From assembly GCA_035649235.1 (NCBI GenBank), contig DASRJX010000206.1, positions 1 to 22,026 on the forward strand: a DNA stretch of 22,026 nucleotides. The letters run 5' to 3'. The notes under the pieces were generated by a model. The model searched no databases, was not told the origin of the DNA, and saw only the letters and a list, made by a program, of their open reading frames with translations. Shown here piece by piece: positions 6,089-14,084 of this stretch. The stretch is from DASRJX01 sp035649235 (lineage in GTDB: Bacteria; Acidobacteriota; Polarisedimenticolia; Gp22-AA2). The position numbers and the translations under genes are program-made. Position 1 is the stretch's first letter; every line of letters begins with the position of its first letter.

Positions 6089-8033
6089 GACTGAGAGGCG
6101 GCCGCGCCGCGTCAGCCCGTTGCGGCGGCTCGCGGCACCGTGCCTGTGGGCGGCCCTCGCCGCCACGCTCGCCGTCGATCCGCTGGCGGCGCGGGAGCCG
6201 GATGCACCGGCCGCGTCTCTCCCCGCGGCCGACGTGGAGTCGTTCGCCGATTCGTTCTTCGCGCGTTACCTGAGCGAGTACCCCTATCCGTCGCTAGCCG
6301 TCGCGGTGGTCGCCGGGGATTCGATCCTCCTCCTGAAGGGCTACGGCACCGAGGACGGGCAGCGGCCCGTCGACCCGTCGTCGACGGTCTTCAACATCGC
6401 GTCGATTTCGAAGCTCGCCGTCGCGACGGCGGCGATGCAGCTCGTCGAGCAGGGTGCGGTCGCCCTCGACGAGGACATCGAGCCGCGGCTCGGCGGCGTG
6501 CGCCTCGTTGGCTCCGGTCCGCCGGTGACGCTGCGCCACCTGCTGTCGCACACGTCGGGCCTCGAGGGACCGTTCCTGCGCGACGTGGTCGCCGACCCCG
6601 GGCGTCTCGTGTCGTTGCGCCAGTACTTCACGGCGCATCCGCCACGGCGCGGGCGGGCGCCCGGAACGGAGATCCGCTATTCGAACTACGCCATGGCGCT
6701 GGCCGGCTACCTGATCGAGCAGGTCAGCGGAGAGCCGTTCCAGGACTACGTCGAGCGGCGCCTGTTCGCGCCCCTGGGCATGACGAGCAGCACCTTCCGC
6801 CAGCCGCCGCCGGAGTCGCTGGCCGCGCGCGTTGCCACGGCCGGCTCCGGCCGCGTTCCAGATGCGCTGCTGCCCTATCCCGCGGGCTCGATGGTGAGCA
6901 CGCCTTCGGACATGGCGCGCTTCCTGATCGCGCACCTGAACGGGGGGCGCGCCGGCGCGGAGCGCGTCCTGTCCGAGGCCGGCGTCGGCGTCATGCACGC
7001 CCGGCAGTGGAGCGCCGATCCGCGTGTGCCGGGCGTCGGACTCGGCTTCTTCGAGAGCGCGCTCGGCGGCGAGCCGGGCCTGTTCCACACGGGCGCCCGG
7101 GTCCACTTCTCGCTGCTCTATCTGTTCCCGGAGCGGAAGGTAGGCCTGTTCGTCGTCCAGGCGCTGCGGCAGGGAGGGGCGTTCCAGACGCTGCGCCAGG
7201 ATTTCGTGCGCGCCTTCGCCGCCCGCTACTTCCCGCACGCGCCGCCGCCGGTCCGGGATGACGGGGGCGCGGCCGCGCGCGCCGGCGCGTTCGCGGGCGT
7301 GTACCGGCCCCACCTCCTGCCGACGACCACGATTGAGCGGGCCATCGGTCTCTTCTCCGACAGCCGCCTGCGCACGCGCCCTGGCGGCCTGCTGGAGCTG
7401 ACGCTGCCGGCGGGTCCGACTCTGTCCCTGAAGGAGGCCGGCGACGGACTGTATCGCGCGACCGGAGGATCGGAAGACGGCCTGATGTTCGCCTTCGAGC
7501 GCGATCGGGCTGGACGCGTGCTGCGCCTGTCCATGTCGGGAAACACGCAGGACCCGATCACGTTCGACCGTCTCGCGTGGTACCAGACAGGGACGCTCCA
7601 CGCCGTCGTGCTCGGTCTCGTACTCCTGCTCTTCCTGGGATGCGCCGCGGCCGAAATCGTGGGCGGCATCGCGCGCCTCGTGCGCCGGCGCGCCCCGGAC
7701 TCGGGACCGGCCGGCGGCCGACGCGCCTGGAGGGTCGCGGCCCTGGCCGGCATCCTGGTCGGGGCGTCGCCGCTGTCCGTCGCCGTCCTGGTCCTGGCGC
7801 ATCAGGGGGACGACGCGGCGGCCGATGGCCTGCGCCTGGCGCTCCGGGCGGGGTGCACCTTCCTGCTCGCCGGCACGGCCCTCGGTCTGACGCTCGTGCC
7901 GCTGAGCCTCCGGGTCGGGCGGGACGCCTACTGGAGCGCGCCGAGGCGCGCCTACTTCTACGCGCTGGCCATAGGCGCGGTCGTGGCCGCTCCGCTGCTG
8001 CTGCATTATCACGTGTTGGGATACTGGTTCTGA
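6060..8033 (+). CDS. serine hydrolase of the beta-lactamase/class C (AmpC-like) family with C-terminal membrane domain
   Basis: A 657-residue protein whose N-terminus is arginine-rich and then hydrophobic (residues 21-44), a signal peptide or anchor. The catalytic domain (about 55-400) carries the three motifs of the family: SISK (S115 nucleophile, K118), YSN (Y207-N209) and HTG (H343-G345), plus the conserved LRHLLSHTSGL block (158-168) and the LFAPLGMTSSTF block. These are the motifs of penicillin-binding-protein-like and esterase-like serine hydrolases; a substrate cannot be named. After residue about 510 come four hydrophobic helices (near 512-533, 560-580, 600-622 and 640-655) that would hold it in the membrane with the catalytic domain outside. 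ATG 6060 overlaps the cupin gene by 29 bases. Confidence 0.88.
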   Translation: MASSRRRRGETERRPRRVSPLRRLAAPCLWAALAATLAVDPLAAREPDAPAASLPAADVESFADSFFARYLSEYPYPSLAVAVVAGDSILLLKGYGTEDGQRPVDPSSTVFNIASISKLAVATAAMQLVEQGAVALDEDIEPRLGGVRLVGSGPPVTLRHLLSHTSGLEGPFLRDVVADPGRLVSLRQYFTAHPPRRGRAPGTEIRYSNYAMALAGYLIEQVSGEPFQDYVERRLFAPLGMTSSTFRQPPPESLAARVATAGSGRVPDALLPYPAGSMVSTPSDMARFLIAHLNGGRAGAERVLSEAGVGVMHARQWSADPRVPGVGLGFFESALGGEPGLFHTGARVHFSLLYLFPERKVGLFVVQALRQGGAFQTLRQDFVRAFAARYFPHAPPPVRDDGGAAARAGAFAGVYRPHLLPTTTIERAIGLFSDSRLRTRPGGLLELTLPAGPTLSLKEAGDGLYRATGGSEDGLMFAFERDRAGRVLRLSMSGNTQDPITFDRLAWYQTGTLHAVVLGLVLLLFLGCAAAEIVGGIARLVRRRAPDSGPAGGRRAWRVAALAGILVGASPLSVAVLVLAHQGDDAAADGLRLALRAGCTFLLAGTALGLTLVPLSLRVGRDAYWSAPRRAYFYALAIGAVVAAPLLLHYHVLGYWF

Positions 8034-8040
8034 GACCCGG

Positions 8041-8994
8041 ATGACGACCAGCGCCGAACCCAGTGGCCGGATCGTGATCGCCGGAGGGACGGGATTCCTC
8101 GGCCTGAGCCTGGCGGGCTACCTCTCCCGGGCCGGCTGCGAGGTGATCCTGCTGTCGCGCCACCGGCCTGCCGACGATCCTCGCTGGCATCACGCCACAT
8201 GGGATGCGCGCACCTTGGGGGACTGGGTGCGCAGTCTCGAGGGTGCGGAAGCGCTCGTCAATCTGACCGGCCGGACCGTTGACTGCGTGAAGACGCCCGA
8301 CCACTGCGACGAGATCCTGCGGTCCCGCGTCGAGTCCACGGACGTCTTGGGCCGGGCCCTCCATATCCTGAAGAATCCACCTCCGGTCTGGGTGCAGATG
8401 GCGACGGCGCACCGCTACGGCGACCCGCCGGTTGTCGTGTGCGAGGAGGACTCTCCGTTCGGCTGCGGACTGGCGCCCTTCGTCGGCCAGGCATGGGAGG
8501 AGGCGCACGCGCGCGTGGCGCTCCCGCAGATGCGCCACGTCGTCCTGCGGACCAGTTTCGTCCTCGGGCGGAACGGCGGCGCCCTGCCACGACTCGCCGC
8601 GCTGGCCCGGTGGGGCCTGGGCGGGCGCGTCGGCGACGGCCGACAGGGCATCAGCTGGATCCACGAGCAGGACATGAACCGGCTCTTCGTCCGGGCGATC
8701 GCGGATGAGAGCATGAAAGGAGCCTATCTGGCGACGGCGCCCAACCCGGTCTCGAATGCGGTGTTCATGCGGGAGCTGAGACGCGCCCTGGGGGTGCCGT
8801 TCGGGCTGCCGGCCGTGGCCTGGATGGTGCGGCTTGGCGCCCCGCTGCTGCTGCGCACGGATCCCGATCTGGCGCTCTACGGCCGCTTCTGCGTCTCGCG
8901 CCGATTGCGTGAGGAGGGATTCGACTTCCGGTTCCCCGATCTGCCGTCGGCTCTGCGCGATCTGTACCGCCCGCGCGTGGAGGGCGCGGCATGA
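8041..8994 (+). CDS. TIGR01777-family NAD(P)-dependent epimerase-like protein (SDR39U1/YfcH type)
   Basis: A 317-residue extended-SDR Rossmann protein. The cofactor motif IAGGTGFLG is at residues 13-21, followed by the second-strand end LLSRH. NLTGRTVDCVKT is the TIGR01777 signature region, and the family's SR-V-x-S-T helix (LRSRVESTDVLGRAL) follows. The catalytic Y-x-x-x-K is not intact, which is usual in this branch, where the function (SDR39U1, YfcH) is not known. The C-terminal DUF1731-like tail is visible around GVPFGLPAVAWMVRLGAPLLLRTDPDLALYGRFCVSRRLREEGFDFRFPDL. It starts seven bases after the hydrolase stop and its own stop overlaps the next ATG (ATGA 8991-8994), so cotranscription is likely. 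Confidence 0.88.
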   Translation: MTTSAEPSGRIVIAGGTGFLGLSLAGYLSRAGCEVILLSRHRPADDPRWHHATWDARTLGDWVRSLEGAEALVNLTGRTVDCVKTPDHCDEILRSRVESTDVLGRALHILKNPPPVWVQMATAHRYGDPPVVVCEEDSPFGCGLAPFVGQAWEEAHARVALPQMRHVVLRTSFVLGRNGGALPRLAALARWGLGGRVGDGRQGISWIHEQDMNRLFVRAIADESMKGAYLATAPNPVSNAVFMRELRRALGVPFGLPAVAWMVRLGAPLLLRTDPDLALYGRFCVSRRLREEGFDFRFPDLPSALRDLYRPRVEGAA

Positions 8995-9833
8995 CCGGCC
9001 TCTACTGGGTGATGAGAATCCTGGCGGCGGGCCTGGGATGCCTGCTCGTCGTGTCCGGCGCCGCGGGCCTTCTCGTGCCGGGGATCGTGCATTCCGCGGG
9101 ACCTGACTCGCGGACGGCCTGGCTCATGGCGCGGGACGGCGCCTGCCTGCTGGTGGGCATGTCGCTCCTGGTACCCTACCGGCTCACCGCCCGTCCCTGG
9201 CAGATCGGCGTGCGCCTCGCCATCGCGGCGGGCGTGTCGGGCCTCATCACGGTCCTGGCCTTCGAGGGAGTCACGGAGTATGCCCGCGGGGCCAGGCATT
9301 GGGCGATAATCCCGACGGCGGCTCTCGGTCTGCTCTCGGCGTGGTCGGCACTCGGCTCTCTGCTGCTGGCGCGCGCCACGACGCGCGGCCCGCGCGGATC
9401 GGGTGCACAGGGCGACTTGGCGACACGGAGGTGCGCGATGCCTGAAGACGTCTCGACGTTCCGTCTCTATCTCATGAGGGCCCTGTACCTCCTGCTGTTC
9501 GTGTGGCTCGGATTCAACGCCTGGTCGGGAATCATCCGGCACGAGGGGGCGTGGGAGCCCTTGCCCGGCGTCGCCTTCAGTTTCTGGGCGGCCCTGGCGA
9601 CGCTGGCGGGGCTGGGCATCCGGTATCCGCTGAAGATGCTCCCGTTGCTCCTCCTGCAGCTGCTCTACAAGTCGATCTGGCTGGTCGTCGTGGCGCTCCC
9701 GCTCTCGTCCGCCGGCCAATCGACGGGACTGACGAGGGTCTTCATCGGCGGCGTGGTAGCCGACCTCATCGTGATCCCCTGGCCGCACGTTCTGGCGAAC
9801 TTCGTGAAGAAGCCCGGCGAGCGATGGGCCTGA
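8991..9833 (+). CDS. fused membrane protein made of two four-helix halves
   Basis: A 280-residue polytopic membrane protein that looks like two smaller proteins joined in one frame. The first half (1-129) has four helices (about 8-32, 45-62, 74-96 and 103-127). A polar linker follows (about 130-149, ATTRGPRGSGAQGDLATRR). The second half (150-280) begins with its own methionine, MPEDVSTFRLYLMRALYLLLFVWLGFNAWSG, and has four helices. That half reads like a complete small protein of about 130 residues (IIRHEGAWEPLPGVAFSFWAAL, GIRYPLKMLPLLLLQLLYKS). A strong Shine-Dalgarno precedes the internal ATG 9438. The function of both halves is unknown. ATG 8991 overlaps the epimerase stop by four bases. 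Confidence 0.72.
   Translation: MTGLYWVMRILAAGLGCLLVVSGAAGLLVPGIVHSAGPDSRTAWLMARDGACLLVGMSLLVPYRLTARPWQIGVRLAIAAGVSGLITVLAFEGVTEYARGARHWAIIPTAALGLLSAWSALGSLLLARATTRGPRGSGAQGDLATRRCAMPEDVSTFRLYLMRALYLLLFVWLGFNAWSGIIRHEGAWEPLPGVAFSFWAALATLAGLGIRYPLKMLPLLLLQLLYKSIWLVVVALPLSSAGQSTGLTRVFIGGVVADLIVIPWPHVLANFVKKPGERWA
9427..9431 (+). promoter_or_regulatory. internal Shine-Dalgarno site inside the fused membrane gene
   Basis: GGAGG at 9427-9431 lies six bases before the in-frame ATG 9438, where the second half of the fused membrane protein begins. The spacing is as good as the best starts in this window. It suggests that the second half can also be translated separately, giving a product of about 131 residues in addition to the full 280. 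Confidence 0.6.
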
Positions 9834-9858
9834 TCGGGAGCGTCTCCCGGAGAAACCG

Positions 9859-10653
9859 ATGACCAATCCGGCGGAAGGCTATGAGAGCTACATGGTGCCG
9901 GCGCTGTTCCGTCCGTGGGCGGCTCGTCTCGTCCAGGCCGCGGACCCTCGTCCGGGCGAGTCGATCCTGGATGTCGGCTGTGGCACAGGGGTCGTCGCGC
10001 GCCACGTCGCTTCGGTCCTGGGTGGACGAGGGACCGTCACCGGGCTCGATCTCAGCCTGAACATGCTGGCTGTGGCCCGGGCCGCGGCGACCCGCGAGGG
10101 CGTCGCCGTCGAGTGGCGCGAGGGGCGCGCGGAGGCGATGCCGTTCCCCGATGGCTCTTTCGATCTCGTCCTGTGCCAGTTCGCAGTGATGTTCTTCGGC
10201 GACCGGGCCACAGCACTCTCCGAATGCCGCCGCGTGCTGAAGGATGGCGGCCGGCTCGTCCTGAGCGTCTGGCAGGGTCTCGAGCGTCATCCGTTCTACC
10301 AGCACCTGCACGCGGCGATCGAGCGCCGGCTCGGGATCTCGGCCCTGGCGGAGATCTTCGCGCTCGGCGACCTGGGCCGTCTGCGCGCGCTGCTCCGGGA
10401 GGCCGGCTTCCGGCGCGAAGAGATCGAGTCCGTCTCCATGACATCCAGCTTTCCGAGTCCCGAGGCTTTTCTCGCGGGGGAGATCGAGGTCGACACCGCG
10501 GCGATTCCCTCGATGCAGGCCCTCACGCCGGCTCAGCGGCAGGAGATCGTCGCCGCCATCAGCGGCGACATGCAGGCCCCGCTGCGCGAGGTGACGCAGG
10601 CCGGACACGTCGTGATCCCGTTCCACGCGCACGTCGCGCGCGCAGGGCGGTGA
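9859..10653 (+). CDS. class I SAM-dependent methyltransferase (UbiE/Methyltransf_11 type)
   Basis: A 264-residue cytoplasmic methyltransferase. Motif I ILDVGCGTG (residues 36-44) binds SAM, the second-strand acidic region TGLDLSLNMLAVAR follows, then FDLVLCQFAVMFFGDRATALSECRRVLKDGGRLVLSVW covers motifs II and III. This pattern belongs to the UbiE/COQ5-like methyltransferases of small molecules; the acceptor is not predictable. A C-terminal region of about 110 residues (FSRREEIESVSMTS-type strand, then PSPEAFLAGEIEVDT) may form the substrate lid. The start has GGAGA at 9849-9853, five bases upstream. It overlaps the downstream carbonic anhydrase start by one base (TGATG). Confidence 0.88.
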   Translation: MTNPAEGYESYMVPALFRPWAARLVQAADPRPGESILDVGCGTGVVARHVASVLGGRGTVTGLDLSLNMLAVARAAATREGVAVEWREGRAEAMPFPDGSFDLVLCQFAVMFFGDRATALSECRRVLKDGGRLVLSVWQGLERHPFYQHLHAAIERRLGISALAEIFALGDLGRLRALLREAGFRREEIESVSMTSSFPSPEAFLAGEIEVDTAAIPSMQALTPAQRQEIVAAISGDMQAPLREVTQAGHVVIPFHAHVARAGR

Positions 10654-11288
10654 TGATCGCGGCGCGGGACGCTCTCGAGCGCCTGCGTGAGGGGAACCGC
10701 CGCTTCGCGGCGGGGGCTCCGAGGAGCGACTCGCCCGCGAGCCAGGCGCGTCGCAAGGAGCTGACCGCCGGCCAGGAGCCGTTCGCCATCATCCTCGGAT
10801 GCTCCGACTCGCGGGTACCCGCCGAGATCGTCTTCGACCAGGGTCTCGGAGACCTGTTCGTGATCCGCGTCGCCGGCAACATCGTCGCGTCGTCCCAGGT
10901 CGGGAGCGTCGAGTTCGCCGTCGAGCGGTTCGGCACGCGGCTGGTGGTCGTCCTGGGGCATTCCCAGTGCGGCGCCGTCCAGGCCACGCTCGAGGAGCTG
11001 CAGCGGCCGACGGATCGGCAGTCGCGGAACCTGCGCTCCATCGTCGACCGCATCCGGCCGTCCGTCCAGGCGCTGCTGGCGACGGAGCTGCGTCACGACG
11101 CGGAGGCGCTGGTGCGGCAGGCCGTCCGGGCGAACATCCGCGTCTCCGCCAACCATCTCCGGCACGGCTGCGAGCTCCTGGAGCGGCTCGCGGAGAAGGG
11201 GGATCTCCTGGTCGTCGGGGCCGACTACTCGCTCGAGACCGGGGTTGTCGAGTTCCTCGACGGCGATCCGGCCGGGAAGGCCTCATGA
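10653..11288 (+). CDS. beta-class carbonic anhydrase
   Basis: A 211-residue zinc enzyme that interconverts CO2 and bicarbonate in the cytoplasm. The beta-class ligands are complete: C50-S-D52-S-R54 (the Cys ligand and the Asp-Arg dyad) and H103-S-Q-C106 in GHSQCGAV. The surrounding blocks IILGCSDSRVPAEIVFDQGLGDLFVIRVAGNIV and SVEFAVERFGTRLVVVLGHSQCGAV are family-typical. The C-terminal part, including ELLERLAEKGDLLVVGADYSLETGVVEFLDG, is the usual closing segment. The length is normal. The start ATG overlaps the preceding stop by one base (TGATG 10651-10655); the in-frame GTG just before it (10650) is an alternative. Its stop overlaps the next start (ATGA). Sitting in an operon with a methyltransferase and exported proteins gives no clear pathway link. 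Confidence 0.93.
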   Translation: MIAARDALERLREGNRRFAAGAPRSDSPASQARRKELTAGQEPFAIILGCSDSRVPAEIVFDQGLGDLFVIRVAGNIVASSQVGSVEFAVERFGTRLVVVLGHSQCGAVQATLEELQRPTDRQSRNLRSIVDRIRPSVQALLATELRHDAEALVRQAVRANIRVSANHLRHGCELLERLAEKGDLLVVGADYSLETGVVEFLDGDPAGKAS

Positions 11289-12325
11289 GACGGCCCGCCT
11301 TCAGGCCGCCTGCGGCGGTCCGGGCGGCGCTGCGGACGGCGGTCCGGACCGCGCTCGTCGTTCCGCTCATAGCCGCCTCTCTGACGCTCCACACGCAGGC
11401 GGGGCGCTCCAAGCCACGGACCGATCCCAATCTGGTCGCCGAGGTCGGGCGCTACCGGCTGCAGAGCAACCCGTGGGTCAACCTGCACCAGCGTCTCATG
11501 CACGAGGCCCGCTTCGGGACGCCGCCTCCGGGAACGCTCTCCGGCGAGGGTCGTTCCGCCTGGAGCCAGGCCGTCGACGCCTATCGGACCTTCCTCGGGA
11601 AGCGGAGCCCGATCTTCGACGACGAGCTCATCCAGATGAACGCCGCGCTGTCGGCGACCAGCGCGACAGCACCGCCCGCATCGATCCCCGAGGCGCCCGC
11701 GGCGGCGCTCGCGACGGCGATGCCCCTCTACCGGTCCGCCCAGTGGAAGGAGGACGACCGCGCGAACCGCTTCTGGATCGCCGTCGCCCAGCCGATGCTC
11801 GCGTCGGCCGCCGAGGAGCTGGCCGGGGCTCACGCGAAGGTCTACGGGACCCCCTTCCCGACGCGGATCCTGGTGGACGTCTCACCCCTGGCGTGGGAGT
11901 TCGGAGGCTACACGGTCGGCGAGGGGGAGTCCGCCCACGTGGTGATCTCGAGCACCGACCCCGGATACCAGGGCTTCGCCGCCCTCGAGATGCTGATGCA
12001 CGAGCCCTCGCACGCCATCGTGGCCCCCGCCTCGGGCGCCATCGGCGCCGACCTGGCGCGGATCGCGCGGGAGATGGGCGTCAAGCCGGCCTGGAACCTC
12101 TGGCACGCGATCCTGTTTTACACCTCGGGTGAGCTGACGCGGCGGGCGCTCGCGGAGCGCGGGGTGAGCGAGTACCGGCCGTCCGTCATCGGCATGTACG
12201 AGCGGGGGTTCCGCGACTTCCGGCAGGCGCTCGAGACGCACTGGCAGGCGTACCTCGACGGCAAGGTCGCGCGCGACGAGGCGATCCGGCAGATCCTCGC
12301 CGAGACCGCGCCGGTGAAGAAATGA
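11285..12325 (+). CDS. exported protein with HExxH motif, possible zinc metalloprotease
   Basis: A 346-residue protein with an N-terminal arginine-rich start and hydrophobic stretch (about 22-38, LVVPLIAASLTLHTQA), so probably exported. Residues 238-243 contain M-H-E-P-S-H: H239, E240 and H243 fit the HExxH zinc motif, and E283 (SGE, 40 residues after H243) sits at a plausible distance for a third ligand, as in gluzincins. The flanks are a helix (GYQGFAALEMLMHEPSH) and a second helix with WHAILFYTSGELTRRAL, so zinc and peptidase function are reasonable inferences but unproven. I recognise no named family; the rest is helical with YRLQSNPWVNLHQRLMHE near residue 57-73. It starts in an ATGA overlap with the carbonic anhydrase and ends in another with the Glyoxalase_3 gene. 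Confidence 0.75.
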   Translation: MRRPAFRPPAAVRAALRTAVRTALVVPLIAASLTLHTQAGRSKPRTDPNLVAEVGRYRLQSNPWVNLHQRLMHEARFGTPPPGTLSGEGRSAWSQAVDAYRTFLGKRSPIFDDELIQMNAALSATSATAPPASIPEAPAAALATAMPLYRSAQWKEDDRANRFWIAVAQPMLASAAEELAGAHAKVYGTPFPTRILVDVSPLAWEFGGYTVGEGESAHVVISSTDPGYQGFAALEMLMHEPSHAIVAPASGAIGADLARIAREMGVKPAWNLWHAILFYTSGELTRRALAERGVSEYRPSVIGMYERGFRDFRQALETHWQAYLDGKVARDEAIRQILAETAPVKK

Positions 12326-13089
12326 CCGGGTCGTGCCGATCGCTGCTGGCGGGCGTTCTGGCCGCGCTGCCGCTCCCTGCCGTCGCGGCGGAGCCGGCCC
12401 CGTTCACGCTGAGTCACGCGTGGATCGTCGTGACGACAGGAGCGCCCGAGCGCGCGGCGCTCGAGAAGGCCGGGTTCCGGATCGCTCCGACGGTCAACCG
12501 TCACGACGGCCAGGGGACCGCCTCGGTCACGGTGGAGCTGCTCAACGGCTTCCTGGAGCTGATCTACCCCGATCCCACCGTGAGCGTGTCGCCGGCGCTC
12601 CGGGCCGGCGCGGAGAAGTTCCGGCTGAAGTCCCGCTGGCGCGATTCAGGCTATTCGCCGATCGGGATCGTCTTCGATCGCACGCCGGGTTGGGCCGGGA
12701 CCCTGCCCTTCCCGACCTGGAAGATCACCGCCGACTGGATGGACAAGGGGACCTTCATCGAGATGATGACGCCGAAAGAGACCCCGAAAGCGGTGTCGCT
12801 GTCGATCTCGTCCCAGGCCGCCAGCACGCGCGACAAGGAGAACGAGGCGCTGGACACCGTCAAGGACGCCATGTTCCTGCATCCGAACGGAGCCCGGCGC
12901 CTCACCGGCCTGCGCGTGGTGGCCCCTGAGGCGGAGAGTCTGCCCCCCTCCGCAGCCTACATCGGCGCGCGCGGGCTGGTTCAGTTCGCCGTGGAAGGGC
13001 GCTGGCGTCTCGACGTGACTCTCGACGGCGGTGCCAAGGGCGTCACCAGGGATCTGCAGCCCGACCTGCCGATGACGATTCACTACTGA
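12322..13089 (+). CDS. exported Glyoxalase_3 (VOC-superfamily) protein
   Basis: A 255-residue protein with signal peptide MTGSCRSLLAGVLAALPLPA and a likely cut at AVAA-EPAP. The mature N-terminus follows the Glyoxalase-like domain (PF13468): a first strand SHAWIVV with H32, then GAPERAALEKAGF, then NRHDGQGTASVTVELLNGFLELIY (59-82), where N59, R60, H61, G63-Q64-G65 and E79 are conserved in the family. Glyoxalase_3 proteins are paired-beta-alpha-beta metal-binding folds of undefined substrate. Most relatives are cytoplasmic, whereas this one carries a clear leader. The remaining 150 residues are a second half (TPGWAGTLPFPTWKITADWMDKGTFIEMM). ATG 12322 overlaps the preceding stop by four bases. 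Confidence 0.8.
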   Translation: MTGSCRSLLAGVLAALPLPAVAAEPAPFTLSHAWIVVTTGAPERAALEKAGFRIAPTVNRHDGQGTASVTVELLNGFLELIYPDPTVSVSPALRAGAEKFRLKSRWRDSGYSPIGIVFDRTPGWAGTLPFPTWKITADWMDKGTFIEMMTPKETPKAVSLSISSQAASTRDKENEALDTVKDAMFLHPNGARRLTGLRVVAPEAESLPPSAAYIGARGLVQFAVEGRWRLDVTLDGGAKGVTRDLQPDLPMTIHY

Positions 13090-13109
13090 CGGCCGGGGGA
13101 CCTTCAGGG

Positions 13110-13472
13110 ATGATGCGAAAGCCGCAGCCGGACAGCCCAATCGGGCGCCTGATGGCCTCCCTGAGCGGGCGCAAGGTCGCCGGTCTCCTGCTGGTCCTGC
13201 TCGGGTGCCTGGCCGTCTTCTTCGTCGCGGACGACCTCCGCCACACGGGGGAGCTGGGCGCTGCGGCCGCCCTCCTGGGCTCAGGTCTCGTTCTCCTGGC
13301 CGCCGAGTCGGACTCCGGCCTCTCGCGGCGCTGGCCGCTCCACTGGATCGCCGTCGGCATAGGCCTCGGCGCAGGAGCGGGCGCGGCCGTGGACCGGCTT
13401 TTGGCCGGCGTCGGCTGCGGCGCGATCCTCGGCATGCTCGGGACGGCGGTCCTGGGGCCGAGAGGCCGATGA
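13110..13472 (+). CDS. small membrane protein of unknown function
   Basis: A 120-residue protein with four hydrophobic segments (about 24-41, 48-65, 77-95 and 98-115), the last two rich in glycine and alanine (WIAVGIGLGAGAGAAV, VGCGAILGMLGTAVLG). It has no recognised motif. The second methionine (ATG 13113) is an equally good start. Its stop overlaps the following gene in an ATGA arrangement, which supports it as a real coupled gene. There is no informative neighbour signal for function. Confidence 0.65.
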   Translation: MMRKPQPDSPIGRLMASLSGRKVAGLLLVLLGCLAVFFVADDLRHTGELGAAAALLGSGLVLLAAESDSGLSRRWPLHWIAVGIGLGAGAGAAVDRLLAGVGCGAILGMLGTAVLGPRGR

Positions 13473-14017
13473 GCACGAGCGGCCCGTACGTGGCGCTGCT
13501 CCGGGGGATCAACGTCGGGCGCGCGAAGCGCATCGCCATGGCCGATCTCCGCGCGCTGGTCGAGCGACTTGGCGGCGGCGAGGTCCGCACGCTACTCAAC
13601 AGCGGCAATGTCGTCTTCACCCCGCCGCGGGGGACGGCAGAGGAGATCGGCGCCCGCATCGAGCAGGCGATCGCCGCGCGGCTCAAGGTCGCGACGCGCG
13701 TGACGGTGCTCGAAGGCCGGGAGGTCGCAGAGATGGTACGAAAGAACCCGCTGGCGGCCGTCGCCTCCGACCCGACGCGCTTCCTGGTGCTGGTGCCACG
13801 GACGTCCCGGGACCTGCCCCGTCTGAAGCCTCTTCTCAAGGAGCGCTGGTCGCCGGAAGTGCTGGCTCTCGGGCGGCGGGTCGCGTACCTCTGGTGCGCA
13901 GAGGGGATCCGGGACAGCGCCCTCTGGCGCGCCGTCGACAAGGTCCTCGGCGAGCAGGGCACGGCGCGCAACCTGGCGACGATGACGAAGCTCCTGGAGA
14001 TGGTCGAAGGCTCCTAG
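13469..14017 (+). CDS. DUF1697 family protein
   Basis: A 182-residue soluble protein with the DUF1697 signature at the N-terminus: YVALLRGINVGRAKRIAMADLRALVERLGGGEVRTLLNSGNVVFT, where relatives show A-L-L-R-G-I-N-V-G, M-x-x-L-R, and SGN-V-x-F. The later part (LVPRTSRDLPRLKPLL, VAYLWCAEGIRDSALWRAVDKVLGEQGTARNLATMTKLLEM) fits the family's TxRNWxTxxKLxxL ending, here written as TARNLATMTKLLEM. The function is unknown. The usual length is 170-180, so it is intact. The start overlaps the previous stop (ATGA 13469-13472). The 67-base gap after it separates this gene from a DUF3467 gene. Confidence 0.9.
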   Translation: MSTSGPYVALLRGINVGRAKRIAMADLRALVERLGGGEVRTLLNSGNVVFTPPRGTAEEIGARIEQAIAARLKVATRVTVLEGREVAEMVRKNPLAAVASDPTRFLVLVPRTSRDLPRLKPLLKERWSPEVLALGRRVAYLWCAEGIRDSALWRAVDKVLGEQGTARNLATMTKLLEMVEGS

Positions 14018-14084
14018 CCCGCGGCTGGAAAGTCGGCTCCGGGAACCTTGCGCTGGTGCATACTTGCTGGCGTGGAGACGAGCG

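Noticed and set aside
4880..6166. A 428-residue complementary-strand frame across ICMT, DUF1737 and cupin genes
   Set aside because: It spans three recognised + strand genes and has no domain-like pattern of its own.
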